Numbered from the stretch's first letter, positions 50,025 through 60,072 are shown. The stretch: 64,000 nucleotides of DNA from Chloroflexota bacterium (GCA_002722455.1 PBMB01000002.1:62001-126000); one strand, 5' to 3'. The notes: generated from the letters alone by a model not told the origin. Numbers and translations are program-made.

Positions 50025-50614
50025 TGTAGACTCTTGAGAGACAAATCAAAAAGGAAGTCTTCTGATATGTCTTCCTTTTTATTTAATACAATTTTTCTAA
50101 TTTTATATTTATCAAAGAAAGAGATATTCTCAATTAAAATATCATCGCTATCTGATAATAGAATATCATATTTTATAGAATTATTATTTTTATCTAAAAC
50201 ATCAATATTAACGAATTCCAATGAAAAATCTTTCTGGATAAACTTGGAACCTAATAAGACATTTTTATTTTTTATGTTAATTTCAATTCTAAATTTTGAA
50301 TTAGAATAAAACAACTTTGGCACTAAATATTCTTTTTTATCTTTTGTTATGAAACCATGTTTTTTCAAAAACAAGGTCTTATTCATAAAACCACTTGAAA
50401 ATAAAAAACAAGAGAAGAAAAAAGTACCATACAAGAAAATAGATATACAAATAAAGGCTGGTAAAAGGATTGAATCACCAGAAACATTAAGTTCTTTAAT
50501 TTTTATAATATTTAAGTAAAACGGATATATTAAAGATATGTTTAATATAAAAGAAGCTGGTAAGGAAAATTGAGATATTGAAAATAAAGTCTCATTAATA
50601 GTGTTTTTACTCAT
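50021..50614 (-). CDS. Hypothetical four-TM protein, family M2 (copy 1)
   Basis: NIDVLDKNNNSIKYDI...FFDKYKIRKIVLNK; convergent with M1. Confidence 0.65.
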   Translation of the reverse strand: MSKNTINETLFSISQFSLPASFILNISLIYPFYLNIIKIKELNVSGDSILLPAFICISIFLYGTFFFSCFLFSSGFMNKTLFLKKHGFITKDKKEYLVPKLFYSNSKFRIEINIKNKNVLLGSKFIQKDFSLEFVNIDVLDKNNNSIKYDILLSDSDDILIENISFFDKYKIRKIVLNKKEDISEDFLFDLSLKSLH

Positions 50615-50736
50615 TGATTACTCCACATTTTAAGGTGATTATATCATTTATTTAAAAGAAAAACAAAGCCTATATTTAAATTGACAAAAAAGATAAATGA
50701 ATTATTCTATAAAATAGTTTATTTTAAGGATTTAAA

Positions 50737-51660
50737 ATGAGTAATTTACAAAAAGAAAAAGAAGATTTGCTTTTTGTTTTTAAAAAAGTATGTGAGACAA
50801 CAAAAAAATTAAATTGTCGTGAAGAAAGAGCTTTTGATTGGGAGTTGTCTAATAGAATAGTTTTATATTTAAAAAAAGAAACAAATGAAGTTGAGAGAAA
50901 TTATTTTTTGAGAAAATTGTTTGAATTGGAATTATCAGCATATGAATATAGAATAAACAAAAAAATCCAAGAAGGCACTTTGGATTATCACCACAATGAT
51001 AAACCACTATCACACAATATAATAATAAATAAAATATTTAAAAAAAGCAAAAAAGAATTAAAAGTATTTTTTAAATCGGATAGAGATTTCTTTTTAAATT
51101 TAATGTTTTCAATATCTAGGAATTCAATAGAAAGAACAGAATCAAATTTCTGCGTTAAAATGTTTAACAAAGAAATGAAAAAAGAAAAGGTAATAAATAT
51201 AAAAGAAAGAGTTTTGGGAACATTTTTTATATCTGAAATATTAAATAATGAATCGAATGGTCGAAAATATTATTTAAAATTAACGGAAGAAACAAAAACT
51301 ATATTAAACAAAAGTATACAATATCTATCAAAAGATCCATTCTTTAAAAGACTTGTCAGGGAAAAAATGAAATTCACTGATTGGTATTTATATCCGTTAG
51401 GCTTTATCATGATGATCTTTGTTTTACCTTTTATAATACCAATAGGTGTAGTAATTGAGATATTAAATAGAGGAGACGAAAGAGAAAAAGATAAAGGTTA
51501 TAATAAGATTGTTGATTATTATGATTATTTATTAAAAGAAGGTTCTGAGCATAAATTGATAGAATTTCTTTTAGATTATAGATTAAAAAATCCCGAATCT
51601 TTTTCGAATGAAGGAAAATTATTAGACTCAGAATTGTTTGAGTTAATGTATAAAAAATAA
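50737..51660 (+). CDS. Hypothetical protein, family M1 (copy 2)
   Basis: MSNLQKEKEDLLFVFKKVC...VDYYDYLLKEGSEHKLIEFLLDYRLKNPESFSNEGKLLDSELFELMYKK. Confidence 0.7.
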   Translation: MSNLQKEKEDLLFVFKKVCETTKKLNCREERAFDWELSNRIVLYLKKETNEVERNYFLRKLFELELSAYEYRINKKIQEGTLDYHHNDKPLSHNIIINKIFKKSKKELKVFFKSDRDFFLNLMFSISRNSIERTESNFCVKMFNKEMKKEKVINIKERVLGTFFISEILNNESNGRKYYLKLTEETKTILNKSIQYLSKDPFFKRLVREKMKFTDWYLYPLGFIMMIFVLPFIIPIGVVIEILNRGDEREKDKGYNKIVDYYDYLLKEGSEHKLIEFLLDYRLKNPESFSNEGKLLDSELFELMYKK

Positions 51661-51683
51661 AGCCATTTGGCTTTATTTTTTTA
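51655..51683. terminator. Intrinsic terminator
   Basis: aaataaagcca-ttt-ggctttatttttt. Confidence 0.65.
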
Positions 51684-52233
51684 ATAATTGTAATAATTAG
51701 AAGTAACTATTTGGCAATCAAATAAGTATTCTTTTTCTGTCTTAGAAGTGATTGCTATTTTTTTAATTCTGAATCTATCTGTAAAAGATTTTGGTTTTAA
51801 AAATAATTGAGTGCTTTTAATGGTTATATTAGAAGGTATTTCTTTATTATTTTTGTCTAATATTTTAAAATCAATATCCCCACGATTAATATATCTTGTG
51901 TATTTATCTGTTATTACATTTAATTTAATATAATAATAAAATTGTAAAAAAGAAGGTGTTTTATAATCGACTTCTTTTTTTTCAATAATTCCATATTTCC
52001 CTATAATAACATTATTGACACTGAAAAAACTGATTCCTGCGCCAAGCAAAGAAAGCATAAAAAATGTAAAATAAATAAAGACAAGTATGGTGTGATAGAA
52101 CTCAACTAAATTTTGTTTGCTAAAAAAAAAGATAAACAGTGTCTTTTAATAATACTCCGAATACAAAAGTTAATATAGCAGAGAAGATAAAGAAACTTTC
52201 TTTTATCGCTGAATATATATTATTATTTTCCAT
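51681..52233 (-). pseudogene. Family M2 (copy 2), frameshifted at a T9/A9 tract
   Basis: MENNNIYSAIKESFFIFSAILTFVFGVLLKDTVYLFF* then, in the next frame, SKQNLVEFYHTILVFIYFTFFMLSLLGAGISFFS...GDIDFKILDKNNKEIPSNI...FTDRFRIKKIAIT. Confidence 0.65.
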
Positions 52234-52300
52234 TTAATAACATCCTTAATAGTAAAATCCAAATTAAAATATCATTAAAAAGGCTTATTGTAAATGATAT

Positions 52301-52501
52301 TTATCTGAAAAAATACCAAGCTGCAAAAAGCAAGCCCCCAACAACACACATAACAGGTGTTGTAATTGCATTCCAAGAATTTATAGTATTAATAATTTCT
52401 TTATTCATTTTTGATTCTTGATTTGATTTTACATGTGATTGTAAAACTGCTTTGTTTTCATTTACTTTTTTCAAAAAATCTTCTTTATTAAAATCTGACA
52501 T
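52301..52501 (-). CDS. Small tail-anchored protein
   Basis: MSDFNKEDFLKKVNENKAVLQSHVKSN plus C-terminal TM. Confidence 0.6.
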   Translation of the reverse strand: MSDFNKEDFLKKVNENKAVLQSHVKSNQESKMNKEIINTINSWNAITTPVMCVVGGLLFAAWYFFR

Positions 52502-52698
52502 GTTAGCCTCGTATGTTTAAGTATTTTTATTATAGCAAATAAAGAAAGAAAAGAAAACAATTGATGAAGCTTAATCATTTAAAAAATCATGAACCAAATT
52601 TTTTCTTTTTTATTAAGAACAAAAAAATTAAGTATTTATTTTTTTGAAAGAAAAAGCAATAAAATGTTAACTTATTTATATTGAGATAAGGAGGCGTA

Positions 52699-53283
52699 AT
52701 GTCAAATATATTAATAATCAATGCACATCATTATTATGTTTTTTCAAAAGGTAAATTAAATAAATCTTTAGCAGAGAAAGCCCAATCGTTTTTTGAAAAA
52801 AAAGGTGATATCGTTAAGACAACAACTATGAAAGAAGATTGGAATGTTTCGGAAGAGATAGAAAAGTTTCATTGGGCAGATAAAATTGTTCTTCAATCAC
52901 CAGTTAATTGGATGGGCGTTCCTTGGATTTTTAAAAAATATATGGATGAAGTATTTTCAGCAGGTATGTTTGGAGATCTATGTAATAATGATGGTAGATC
53001 AACTTCATCACCCAAAAAAGGATACGGAACAGGAGGAACGCAAAATGGTAAAGAATATATGTTATCTTTAACTTTAAACGCACCAAAAGAAGCATTCAAT
53101 AATGAATCAGAATATTTATTTGAAGGTAAAAGTATTGATGATTTAATGCTTCCTATGCATGCTAATTTTAAGTTTTTTGGAATGAAAGGTTTACCAACAT
53201 TTTCTTGCTATGACGTTTTGAAAAATCCTGATATTGAAAATGATTTTCAAAGATTTGAATACCATTTAAAAACATACTTTTAA
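52699..53283 (+). CDS. NAD(P)H-dependent oxidoreductase, flavodoxin fold (MdaB-like)
   Basis: NILIINAHHYYVFSKGKLNKSLA; FHWADKIVLQSPVNWMGVPWIFKKYMDEVFSAGMFG. Confidence 0.9.
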   Translation: MSNILIINAHHYYVFSKGKLNKSLAEKAQSFFEKKGDIVKTTTMKEDWNVSEEIEKFHWADKIVLQSPVNWMGVPWIFKKYMDEVFSAGMFGDLCNNDGRSTSSPKKGYGTGGTQNGKEYMLSLTLNAPKEAFNNESEYLFEGKSIDDLMLPMHANFKFFGMKGLPTFSCYDVLKNPDIENDFQRFEYHLKTYF

Positions 53284-53311
53284 TAAAAAAGCCTGATTCC
53301 GTCAGGCTTTA
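53284..53311. terminator. Intrinsic terminator
   Basis: aaaaagcctga-ttccg-tcaggcttt. Confidence 0.65.
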
Positions 53312-54219
53312 AGAATGTCATAAATATCTAAAATATCAATTTTAAATAAAAGAGCAGGTGAGTTGTATCCAAAATGTTCATATTGATAAATAAAAGTCTT
53401 TTTTGTTCCATCAAAGACTAAGTTTTCAGAAAGTCGCTTTAAGTCAAAATCAGAGAAATCTAATTTTTCTTTAAGTTTTGCTTTACGAAGTTCTAAGTCT
53501 GAAATATTATCAGAGAATAAAGTGTATCTAAATACAGATTCTTCTAAAAATCTCTTTTTAAATTGTTCTGCCCTATATAATACATCTTTGAAAATCTTAT
53601 CAACTTCATTGCTATTAAAATCAAAATAAGAAGGTTGTTTTTCACAAAACTCTTTTAGTTCTTTTTTATCAATTTCAATAGACTCCTTATCCATTGAATT
53701 GATGTGTATTTTAACAGGTAAATAGCCATAAAAAAACGTATCTTTTTCTTTATCACCAATTGACAAATATTGAAGTAAATGTTCAGAAGCGACATATTCA
53801 GCTTTTAAAAGAGAAAAAAATCGCATTGTATAATATCTATCTTCATCATTTTTTATATAGTTATCAAAAAAATCTATAAGCAATTCTTTTATTTTTGAAT
53901 CAGCTTGACGATATGATTTTAATACCGCAATTTCGACTTCATATTTATTATATACATCGTTTTCTTGATAACGAAAAACATCAGTAAAATGACCTAAAAA
54001 ACTTAAATACTCAAAATCTTCTTTTTTTGTAGGAACATAAGTATCAAAATAGGGAAAATCAGGGATTGTGTTTTTTTCTTCTGGTGAAACAGAAAAGCTA
54101 TAATTTTCAACCAAATCTCTGAACTCTTTATACTTGTTTTCTTTTTTATACTTATCAACACATAATGAGTAATGATAAGCAAATAATAAATCTCTAATTA
54201 GAAGGTTTTTAAATTTCAT
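53302..54219 (-). CDS. Hypothetical soluble protein
   Basis: ATG 54219 after aatggagaaaat; track start 54267 is less likely. Confidence 0.7.
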   Translation of the reverse strand: MKFKNLLIRDLLFAYHYSLCVDKYKKENKYKEFRDLVENYSFSVSPEEKNTIPDFPYFDTYVPTKKEDFEYLSFLGHFTDVFRYQENDVYNKYEVEIAVLKSYRQADSKIKELLIDFFDNYIKNDEDRYYTMRFFSLLKAEYVASEHLLQYLSIGDKEKDTFFYGYLPVKIHINSMDKESIEIDKKELKEFCEKQPSYFDFNSNEVDKIFKDVLYRAEQFKKRFLEESVFRYTLFSDNISDLELRKAKLKEKLDFSDFDLKRLSENLVFDGTKKTFIYQYEHFGYNSPALLFKIDILDIYDILKA

Positions 54220-54232
54220 ATTTTCTCCATTG

Positions 54233-55219
54233 TTATGAATTACGTATCTCAATTTCAGGGATAACATGGTGTTTTTTTAATATATTTTCCATTTCATCAA
54301 TTGCATTTTCCTTTCTTGCTTCTTCACGTTTTTTTCTATCATAATCATAAAATATAGATTCTAATAGTATAAATTCTTTTTCCGTTGTTTCTTCTTTTTT
54401 AGCATACTCATAGAGTTTTTGCATCTTTTTTTCATCTGATATTATCTTTTTTATATCTGACTCTGATTCTTTATTTAATAATTCACGTTTTTCTTTCATG
54501 TGCTCAAAATCTTCTTTTTTAAAACTAAGATTTGAAAACTCTTTGTTTTTTTCATAAAAAGTTTGTTTTTTATTATGTATAACAAGAGAATTAACAGCTA
54601 TTACAAAAAGAGACGCAATAGAATAAACTTTGGAGTCAATAATCAAATTCGATATCAATAAAGAATCTGAAAACATAATAATCAAAGTTGTAATAAAAAA
54701 TATCCCACCAAAAATATAAAAGAAAGAAGCAATTAAAATATCCAAAATAACTTCATAAGATTGACAAAAATATTTATACCCTCTTATAAAAAAATTAAAC
54801 CCTAATACAATGCAACTAATAGCATATAAAAAGAATCCAATATTTATTTGATAAGTGTATAACCCAAGCTCTTTGATTTTTCCATAAATATCAGAAACGC
54901 TACTAGTATCGGTTAATGCTATGGAACTGGCATAGTTAATAGATTCAGAAAAGCTCAATGAATGAGTAGCAAAGGTAGAATCCCAACGAGCATTATTAGC
55001 AGCTTCATATTCTGCTGCAATGCTATTTATATTATCGATTAAAAAATAAGGAATAATATTAAAAATAACTAAAAAAGACAAAAACACACAAAATGTAATC
55101 ATTAAAAGCTTATTGTTTTTATGGTAAGGTTGTATCCTATTATAAGTTTTTTCACTAGCAAAAATCATATATCTCAGTTCTTCTTCTATCTTTATCTTTT
55201 CTAATAGATTTTTAATCAT
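54233..55219 (-). CDS. Coil-TM-coil membrane protein, subfamily B
   Basis: Four TMs; KKMQKLYEYAKKEETTEKEFILLESIFYDYDRKKREEARKE. Confidence 0.7.
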   Translation of the reverse strand: MIKNLLEKIKIEEELRYMIFASEKTYNRIQPYHKNNKLLMITFCVFLSFLVIFNIIPYFLIDNINSIAAEYEAANNARWDSTFATHSLSFSESINYASSIALTDTSSVSDIYGKIKELGLYTYQINIGFFLYAISCIVLGFNFFIRGYKYFCQSYEVILDILIASFFYIFGGIFFITTLIIMFSDSLLISNLIIDSKVYSIASLFVIAVNSLVIHNKKQTFYEKNKEFSNLSFKKEDFEHMKEKRELLNKESESDIKKIISDEKKMQKLYEYAKKEETTEKEFILLESIFYDYDRKKREEARKENAIDEMENILKKHHVIPEIEIRNS

Positions 55220-55230
55220 TTTGACACCTT

Positions 55231-55365
55231 TTAAAATTTATATTGTTCTGAATTACAGGATTGCTTCCAAGTCTCTGCTTTAACAAAATTAAAGGTCTCT
55301 GCAAAAAGCATTGAGTTATGGGGTTTTCTCTTTTTTCTAATTTCCAATTTCGTCACCAAAATCAT
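55231..55365 (-). CDS. Possible 44-aa small protein MILVTKLEIRKKRKPHNSMLFAETFNFVKAETWKQSCNSEQYKF
   Basis: ATGA overlap with upstream 31-aa ORF; below ORF-track cutoff. Confidence 0.4.
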   Translation of the reverse strand: MILVTKLEIRKKRKPHNSMLFAETFNFVKAETWKQSCNSEQYKF

Positions 55366-55457
55366 ATAAAACCATAGTTTAAAAAACTAATAGTTGCTTT
55401 ATCGTATTGTTTTTTTATTTCGATATTATGATTTTTTAATTTTTGATAAAGTTCCAT
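55362..55457 (-). CDS. Possible 31-aa small protein MELYQKLKNHNIEIKKQYDKATISFLNYGFI
   Basis: TAATG overlap with upstream 144-aa ORF. Confidence 0.4.
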   Translation of the reverse strand: MELYQKLKNHNIEIKKQYDKATISFLNYGFI

Positions 55458-55891
55458 TAAAAAACCTTTTTATTGGCACGATTGTAAAATTTTCGGGCTT
55501 CTTTAAGTACCAGTAATAATATTTTTGAAGCTTCATATTGTATGCTTTCAATATTGTAATCTTGGTGTTGTTCTTCCAAACCTTCAAATTTAGTGGTAAC
55601 TTTAGCTTTAAACTTTATATTTGGGTCACGACTTTCTATCATGAAGTGCGGCTGTTCATCAGTTTCCAGATATGTAGTTAAGTGTAAGTTTAAAAATTTT
55701 TCTAAAGAAATATAGTAAACATTTCCAAACTGATGCCCTTTAATAGTCACACCTTCTTCTTGAACAGAAACATAGCTGTTAAAAAGGTATGCGAAAGATT
55801 TTTCAAAATTATAACTTTTAATAATAAATTCATCTTTTGTTCTCTCTATGCTTATTCCGAAAAGGTCATTGAGTTTTTTCTCGTTAATCAT
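55457..55891 (-). CDS. Hypothetical protein
   Basis: 144-aa ORF. Confidence 0.65.
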   Translation of the reverse strand: MINEKKLNDLFGISIERTKDEFIIKSYNFEKSFAYLFNSYVSVQEEGVTIKGHQFGNVYYISLEKFLNLHLTTYLETDEQPHFMIESRDPNIKFKAKVTTKFEGLEEQHQDYNIESIQYEASKILLLVLKEARKFYNRANKKVF

Positions 55892-56037
55892 AAAGCCCTC
55901 TTTAAAAATTAGTAGCCTATTATACCATTTACAATATCTATTTTCAATTCATTTCGTATTAAAATATTTAAAGTTTGACAATAAAAAAATGTAAGGTATT
56001 TTTTAATAGACTTTAATAAAAAATTAAGGATAAATAA

Positions 56038-56622
56038 ATGAAAAAAACACTATTATTATTAACAATGTTGAGTGCAAGCACTGTCTTTGCTGGTCAAACT
56101 TTAACTCCCGTAGAAAAAAAGGTTAATGAGGCGATAAATGAAATCCCTTTTTCATATGATGTAGAAAAAACTCATCCTATGAAGGCGAAGGGATTAGAAT
56201 TTGAAGCAAGAAAACCAGTGTATTACAAAAGACAAGAAGTGACTCTTGAATACAATCCTGAAAAAACAAGATTTGAAGAAGTTAGTATGTACTATATTTT
56301 AAAAGCAGAAGATTTAAAATATTTTTGTAAAGATATGTCAAAAGAAGTCAATTTAAAAGAAGAAAATGCTTTAAATGCTGTTTGTTTGTCAAATATATTA
56401 TTACAAAATAAGTTTAAAAAGATAAAAGGAAGTGAAATTGAAAATGTAATAGGTATTCAATCTTATAAAGTAAGAGAAATCTGTCAGGATATATTAAAAA
56501 ACACGCTAAGAAGTCAAGTGTTTTTAATAAAAGGAGATAGAGAAAATACAAATGTAGATTCAAGTCTTTTTTCAGAATGTGTAGAATCAATTACAGAGTT
56601 AGATACATTTTTTAAACAATAA
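56038..56622 (+). CDS. Secreted/periplasmic hypothetical protein
   Basis: Signal peptide MKKTLLLLTMLSASTVFAGQ; terminator downstream. Confidence 0.75.
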   Translation: MKKTLLLLTMLSASTVFAGQTLTPVEKKVNEAINEIPFSYDVEKTHPMKAKGLEFEARKPVYYKRQEVTLEYNPEKTRFEEVSMYYILKAEDLKYFCKDMSKEVNLKEENALNAVCLSNILLQNKFKKIKGSEIENVIGIQSYKVREICQDILKNTLRSQVFLIKGDRENTNVDSSLFSECVESITELDTFFKQ

Positions 56623-56650
56623 AAAAGAGCCATTCAAGGCTCTTTTTTTA
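56621..56650 (+). terminator. Intrinsic terminator
   Basis: aaaaaagagcc-attcaa-ggctctttttt. Confidence 0.8.
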
Positions 56651-56700
56651 TCTGTATCTATTTTTGAATTATATATATAAAAACAAAATTAATAGAAAAA

Positions 56701-57654
56701 TTACATATTAATCAATTCATTTTCATTTTTAAAAGTTTTTGACAAAAAGTTTTCAACTCTTTCTTTCTCTGTTTCATTGTCTATCTGATTCTTTTTAAAT
56801 AGATTTAAAACATCTTCGACAGCTTTGTTTTCTGAATAATTTAATGTATTCAATTTTTCATAATTATTATATTTCAAATCAAACAGAGCTTCCATAGTGT
56901 TTTTATCGCTAACAAGCTCTTTTTCAATAAAGTCTCTTTCATTTTTTAAGATTTCAATTTTTTTAATATATTTAGCAGCAAGACCTTTAGTTTTATCTTC
57001 TTTATAAAAAATGGTTTTGAATGAAAAAATTTGTTTTCTAGTTACATTATCAAATCTAGTACAAAGTTTAAATAAGAGATAAAGACCAGAAAGAACAAAA
57101 ATAGTTGCTGAAATAACTAAACTACCTATAAAGTTATTAAAACTTCCACTAATATAATTTATAACAATGCTTGTTATAAAAGCACCTAAGAAAATAGGTA
57201 AAAAAGAAGTCATAAAAGTTCTATTTTCTTTTTTGTTTTCAAAAACTTTTTGTTTTAAATAAGTATTAATATTGATAGCCATTAATATATGAATTGGAAC
57301 ACTTAACAGTAATATATAATAAGTATATTCTGGCAAAAATGTTAAATCTAATGAAGCGTGTATCCTAGATAAATTTAATAATTGAAAAATGTTAAAACTA
57401 GGATCAATTCCCAAAGAAGGTATTAAATTCTTAGATTGTTCTATAATAAATGGTGCTGATATATACTTATACATAGTGGATAAGAATAGAAAGGCAATAG
57501 CGTTTATGAACAAAACGGTTTTTGCTTTGTAGATTCCAATATAATGCTGTGGATTTGGATTTTTAGAATTATTACTTTCTTTTGCCCTTTCCATTTTTTT
57601 TATAATTCTTCTAATTTTCAAATATTTATCAAATTTTTCATTAATCATTTTCAA
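56701..57654 (-). CDS. Coil-TM-coil membrane protein, subfamily B
   Basis: Four TMs; LVSDKNTMEALFDLKYNNYEKLN...; 14-nt overlap with upstream paralog. Confidence 0.7.
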   Translation of the reverse strand: MKMINEKFDKYLKIRRIIKKMERAKESNNSKNPNPQHYIGIYKAKTVLFINAIAFLFLSTMYKYISAPFIIEQSKNLIPSLGIDPSFNIFQLLNLSRIHASLDLTFLPEYTYYILLLSVPIHILMAININTYLKQKVFENKKENRTFMTSFLPIFLGAFITSIVINYISGSFNNFIGSLVISATIFVLSGLYLLFKLCTRFDNVTRKQIFSFKTIFYKEDKTKGLAAKYIKKIEILKNERDFIEKELVSDKNTMEALFDLKYNNYEKLNTLNYSENKAVEDVLNLFKKNQIDNETEKERVENFLSKTFKNENELINM

Positions 57655-58543
57655 TCACCACACTTTTAAAATTTACGTCAATTAGTTCTTTATAATATTC
57701 TTTTTTATATTCTTTTTTAAATTTATTTTCAAAATCCTTAATTAAATTATCAAGATGTTTTTTTGATTCTTCATCTTCCATACCATACCTTAATTCAACA
57801 GCTTTTGTTAGTTCTTTTTGATCGAGAAATATTTTACTTTTAATGTTTTCAATTTTTTCTTTATTTGTATTGTTTTCTTCTTGCAAAGCATTCAAGTTAT
57901 TATTTAAATCCTTAGAGTTTTTTTTGTAAGAAAATATATTACCTTTAAAAAAATCAATGATAAAAGACATAGGTTTTAAATCATTATATTTTAAATGCCT
58001 ATGCGTATAATAAAGAAGCAGGATTCCTCCGAAAAAAGCAAAGACACCAAGTATAAAAAAAGCAGCCATAGAAAAAATAAAAAAGACAAGTGTAAAAATA
58101 TTTATAATAAGAGAATTGGCAAGAAAAAGAATTAAAACAGTTAATATAAAAAAGAATAAAGTTGTTTTCTTTTTTAGATTGACAATGCTTAAAAACATAG
58201 ACAAATAAAAAGAAATAACAAATATAAGAAAATAACTTTTATAGATAATGGCAGAAGTCGAAAATAGCCCTTGAGATAATTGTTGTTCTGTAAATTCGAA
58301 TTTAGGGAAGACTTCAAAATCTATTGTAACAATTGAGCTTTGAAGAGAACTTAAAAAGACCTCATTTAAAACAGGACTTAATAAATAAACAGCAGAGTAT
58401 GCAAATGCAAAAACAATAGAGACGATGAAAGTATTAAAAATCTCATGATTTTCTTTTAAACAATGTTGTTCGTAGCGGTTTTCAGAAATTAATTCTTCAC
58501 ATTCTTTATTTTTTTTGCATTCTTTTAAATATTCTTCAATCAA
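57641..58543 (-). CDS. Coil-TM-coil membrane protein, subfamily B
   Basis: Four TMs; IFLDQKELTKAVELRYGMEDEES... Confidence 0.7.
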   Translation of the reverse strand: MIEEYLKECKKNKECEELISENRYEQHCLKENHEIFNTFIVSIVFAFAYSAVYLLSPVLNEVFLSSLQSSIVTIDFEVFPKFEFTEQQLSQGLFSTSAIIYKSYFLIFVISFYLSMFLSIVNLKKKTTLFFFILTVLILFLANSLIINIFTLVFFIFSMAAFFILGVFAFFGGILLLYYTHRHLKYNDLKPMSFIIDFFKGNIFSYKKNSKDLNNNLNALQEENNTNKEKIENIKSKIFLDQKELTKAVELRYGMEDEESKKHLDNLIKDFENKFKKEYKKEYYKELIDVNFKSVVIEND

Positions 58544-58608
58544 AATAAAATCCTTAATATTAGCTCAATATGTGATTATACTAAAATGAGGATCTTAAAT
58601 CAACAAAA

Positions 58609-58635
58609 AAAAGACTCTTTAAGAGTCTTTTTTTG
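58609..58635 (-). terminator. Intrinsic terminator
   Basis: aaaaagactctt-taagagtctttttt. Confidence 0.75.
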
Positions 58636-58984
58636 TTTTAAAGCTTCGGGCTTTATCAACTGCCATATCACGTGCTTGCTCAACAGCGAATTTTGTAGTT
58701 CCTTTACCAAAACTAACTGCTTCAACTTTTGAAATAACCATAAATTCTATATAAGTTATAACAGCAGCAACTGCAGTAGTATAGATAAAGTAAATAACTG
58801 TAAAAAATTGGATAATGTACATTAACCAATCAACTATATCAAAACCATGAACATAATAACACAGTCCAAATACACCAGCACTGATTAAAGATTTAAGAGC
58901 CATTTTGTTTCTTAACTCTTGTGCTTTATCAATGTTGTCATTGATCTTCTTTACGTATTTTTGAAATGTTGCTTTATTTAGCAT
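58619..58984 (-). CDS. Small two-TM protein with basic tail
   Basis: SD aaggagcacca before ATG 58984. Confidence 0.65.
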   Translation of the reverse strand: MLNKATFQKYVKKINDNIDKAQELRNKMALKSLISAGVFGLCYYVHGFDIVDWLMYIIQFFTVIYFIYTTAVAAVITYIEFMVISKVEAVSFGKGTTKFAVEQARDMAVDKARSFKTKKDS

Positions 58985-59148
58985 TGGTGCTCCTTTTTGA
59001 TTGATAAAATTTATAATAAGTAAAAGAAAAACAATCAATAAGTTTACCTTGATTTCATTCTAGAATATTCTGATCTCTTGTCAAGGAATAATTTCTTGCT
59101 TTAGTGTTTTCATTGTTATATATTTGCGAAAAAGTAAAAAGAGAAGAT

Positions 59149-60063
59149 ATGAGAAGAGAACAACCCATAGATATAGAGAAAGAATTAAATCGTGCAAATA
59201 AAGAATTAGAATGGAGAAATGAAAAATTAAAAGGTGAATTTAGAGAAGCTAACGTTTTTTCTGTTGCGTTTTCAAGATCAACAGGACTTATTCCATTTAT
59301 GATTTTGACCTTTGTAATGATATTTCATTTTTATATAGAAAATATGTTGACTGCGGATATTATAAAGCAGTCGAAAGAGCTTGGAGATATGTATTTCATT
59401 GATAGACTCGAAGAGATTCACTCGCTCTCTTTATATGTAGTTTTTCCAGTGGCTTACCTTTTGTTGTTTTACACATATTTTGAAGAATCAATTGTAATAA
59501 ATAGAAATCATAGATATTACAAAGACACAAAAGAAAAATCAGAGAAATATAAAAGAGAATTAGAAAAGTATAAAAAAGATTTTGAAGCATATAATAAGAA
59601 TCCAAAATTTGGAAGAAAACCACTAGAACCAATATTTTCATTAGATTCATATGAAAGAGCTTCTGAATATCACAATGTAGAATATGTAATGAAAAGATCA
59701 GTTATAGCGGTGTTTTCCATGTTCTTATTGTTTTTACCTTTTTTGAGTAACAACACTATTGAACTTAAAGAGTATAAAGGCTCTTTTGAAATAGAATCTG
59801 TTCATTATGCAGAAGGTTCTTATGTTGTATTTTATGAAGAAAATAATTTTATTAAAAAACTAATCATACCTGATTTTGTTAATGTAAATATAAGAACTAC
59901 TAAAAATAAAGATGAAAAAGAAACCATTGATTATTTATGGAGAACACATTTTGAAGGAGATAAAGGTTTACTAAAAGAGAAGCATTCAAAATACTTAAAT
60001 AATTACTATGCAGAAATAACATTAAAAGAAGACACAGGAATAAAAGGTTCTTTATTGAATTAA
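59149..60063 (+). CDS. Coil-TM-TM-coil membrane protein with third TM and soluble C-terminus
   Basis: ATG 59149 after gagaagat; EKELNRANKELEWRNEKLKGEF N-terminal coil. Confidence 0.7.
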   Translation: MRREQPIDIEKELNRANKELEWRNEKLKGEFREANVFSVAFSRSTGLIPFMILTFVMIFHFYIENMLTADIIKQSKELGDMYFIDRLEEIHSLSLYVVFPVAYLLLFYTYFEESIVINRNHRYYKDTKEKSEKYKRELEKYKKDFEAYNKNPKFGRKPLEPIFSLDSYERASEYHNVEYVMKRSVIAVFSMFLLFLPFLSNNTIELKEYKGSFEIESVHYAEGSYVVFYEENNFIKKLIIPDFVNVNIRTTKNKDEKETIDYLWRTHFEGDKGLLKEKHSKYLNNYYAEITLKEDTGIKGSLLN

Positions 60064-60072
60064 GGTGATATT

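Noticed and set aside
52886-53099. Alternative-frame ORFs inside the flavodoxin-fold reductase
   Set aside because: Reductase frame has clear family motifs
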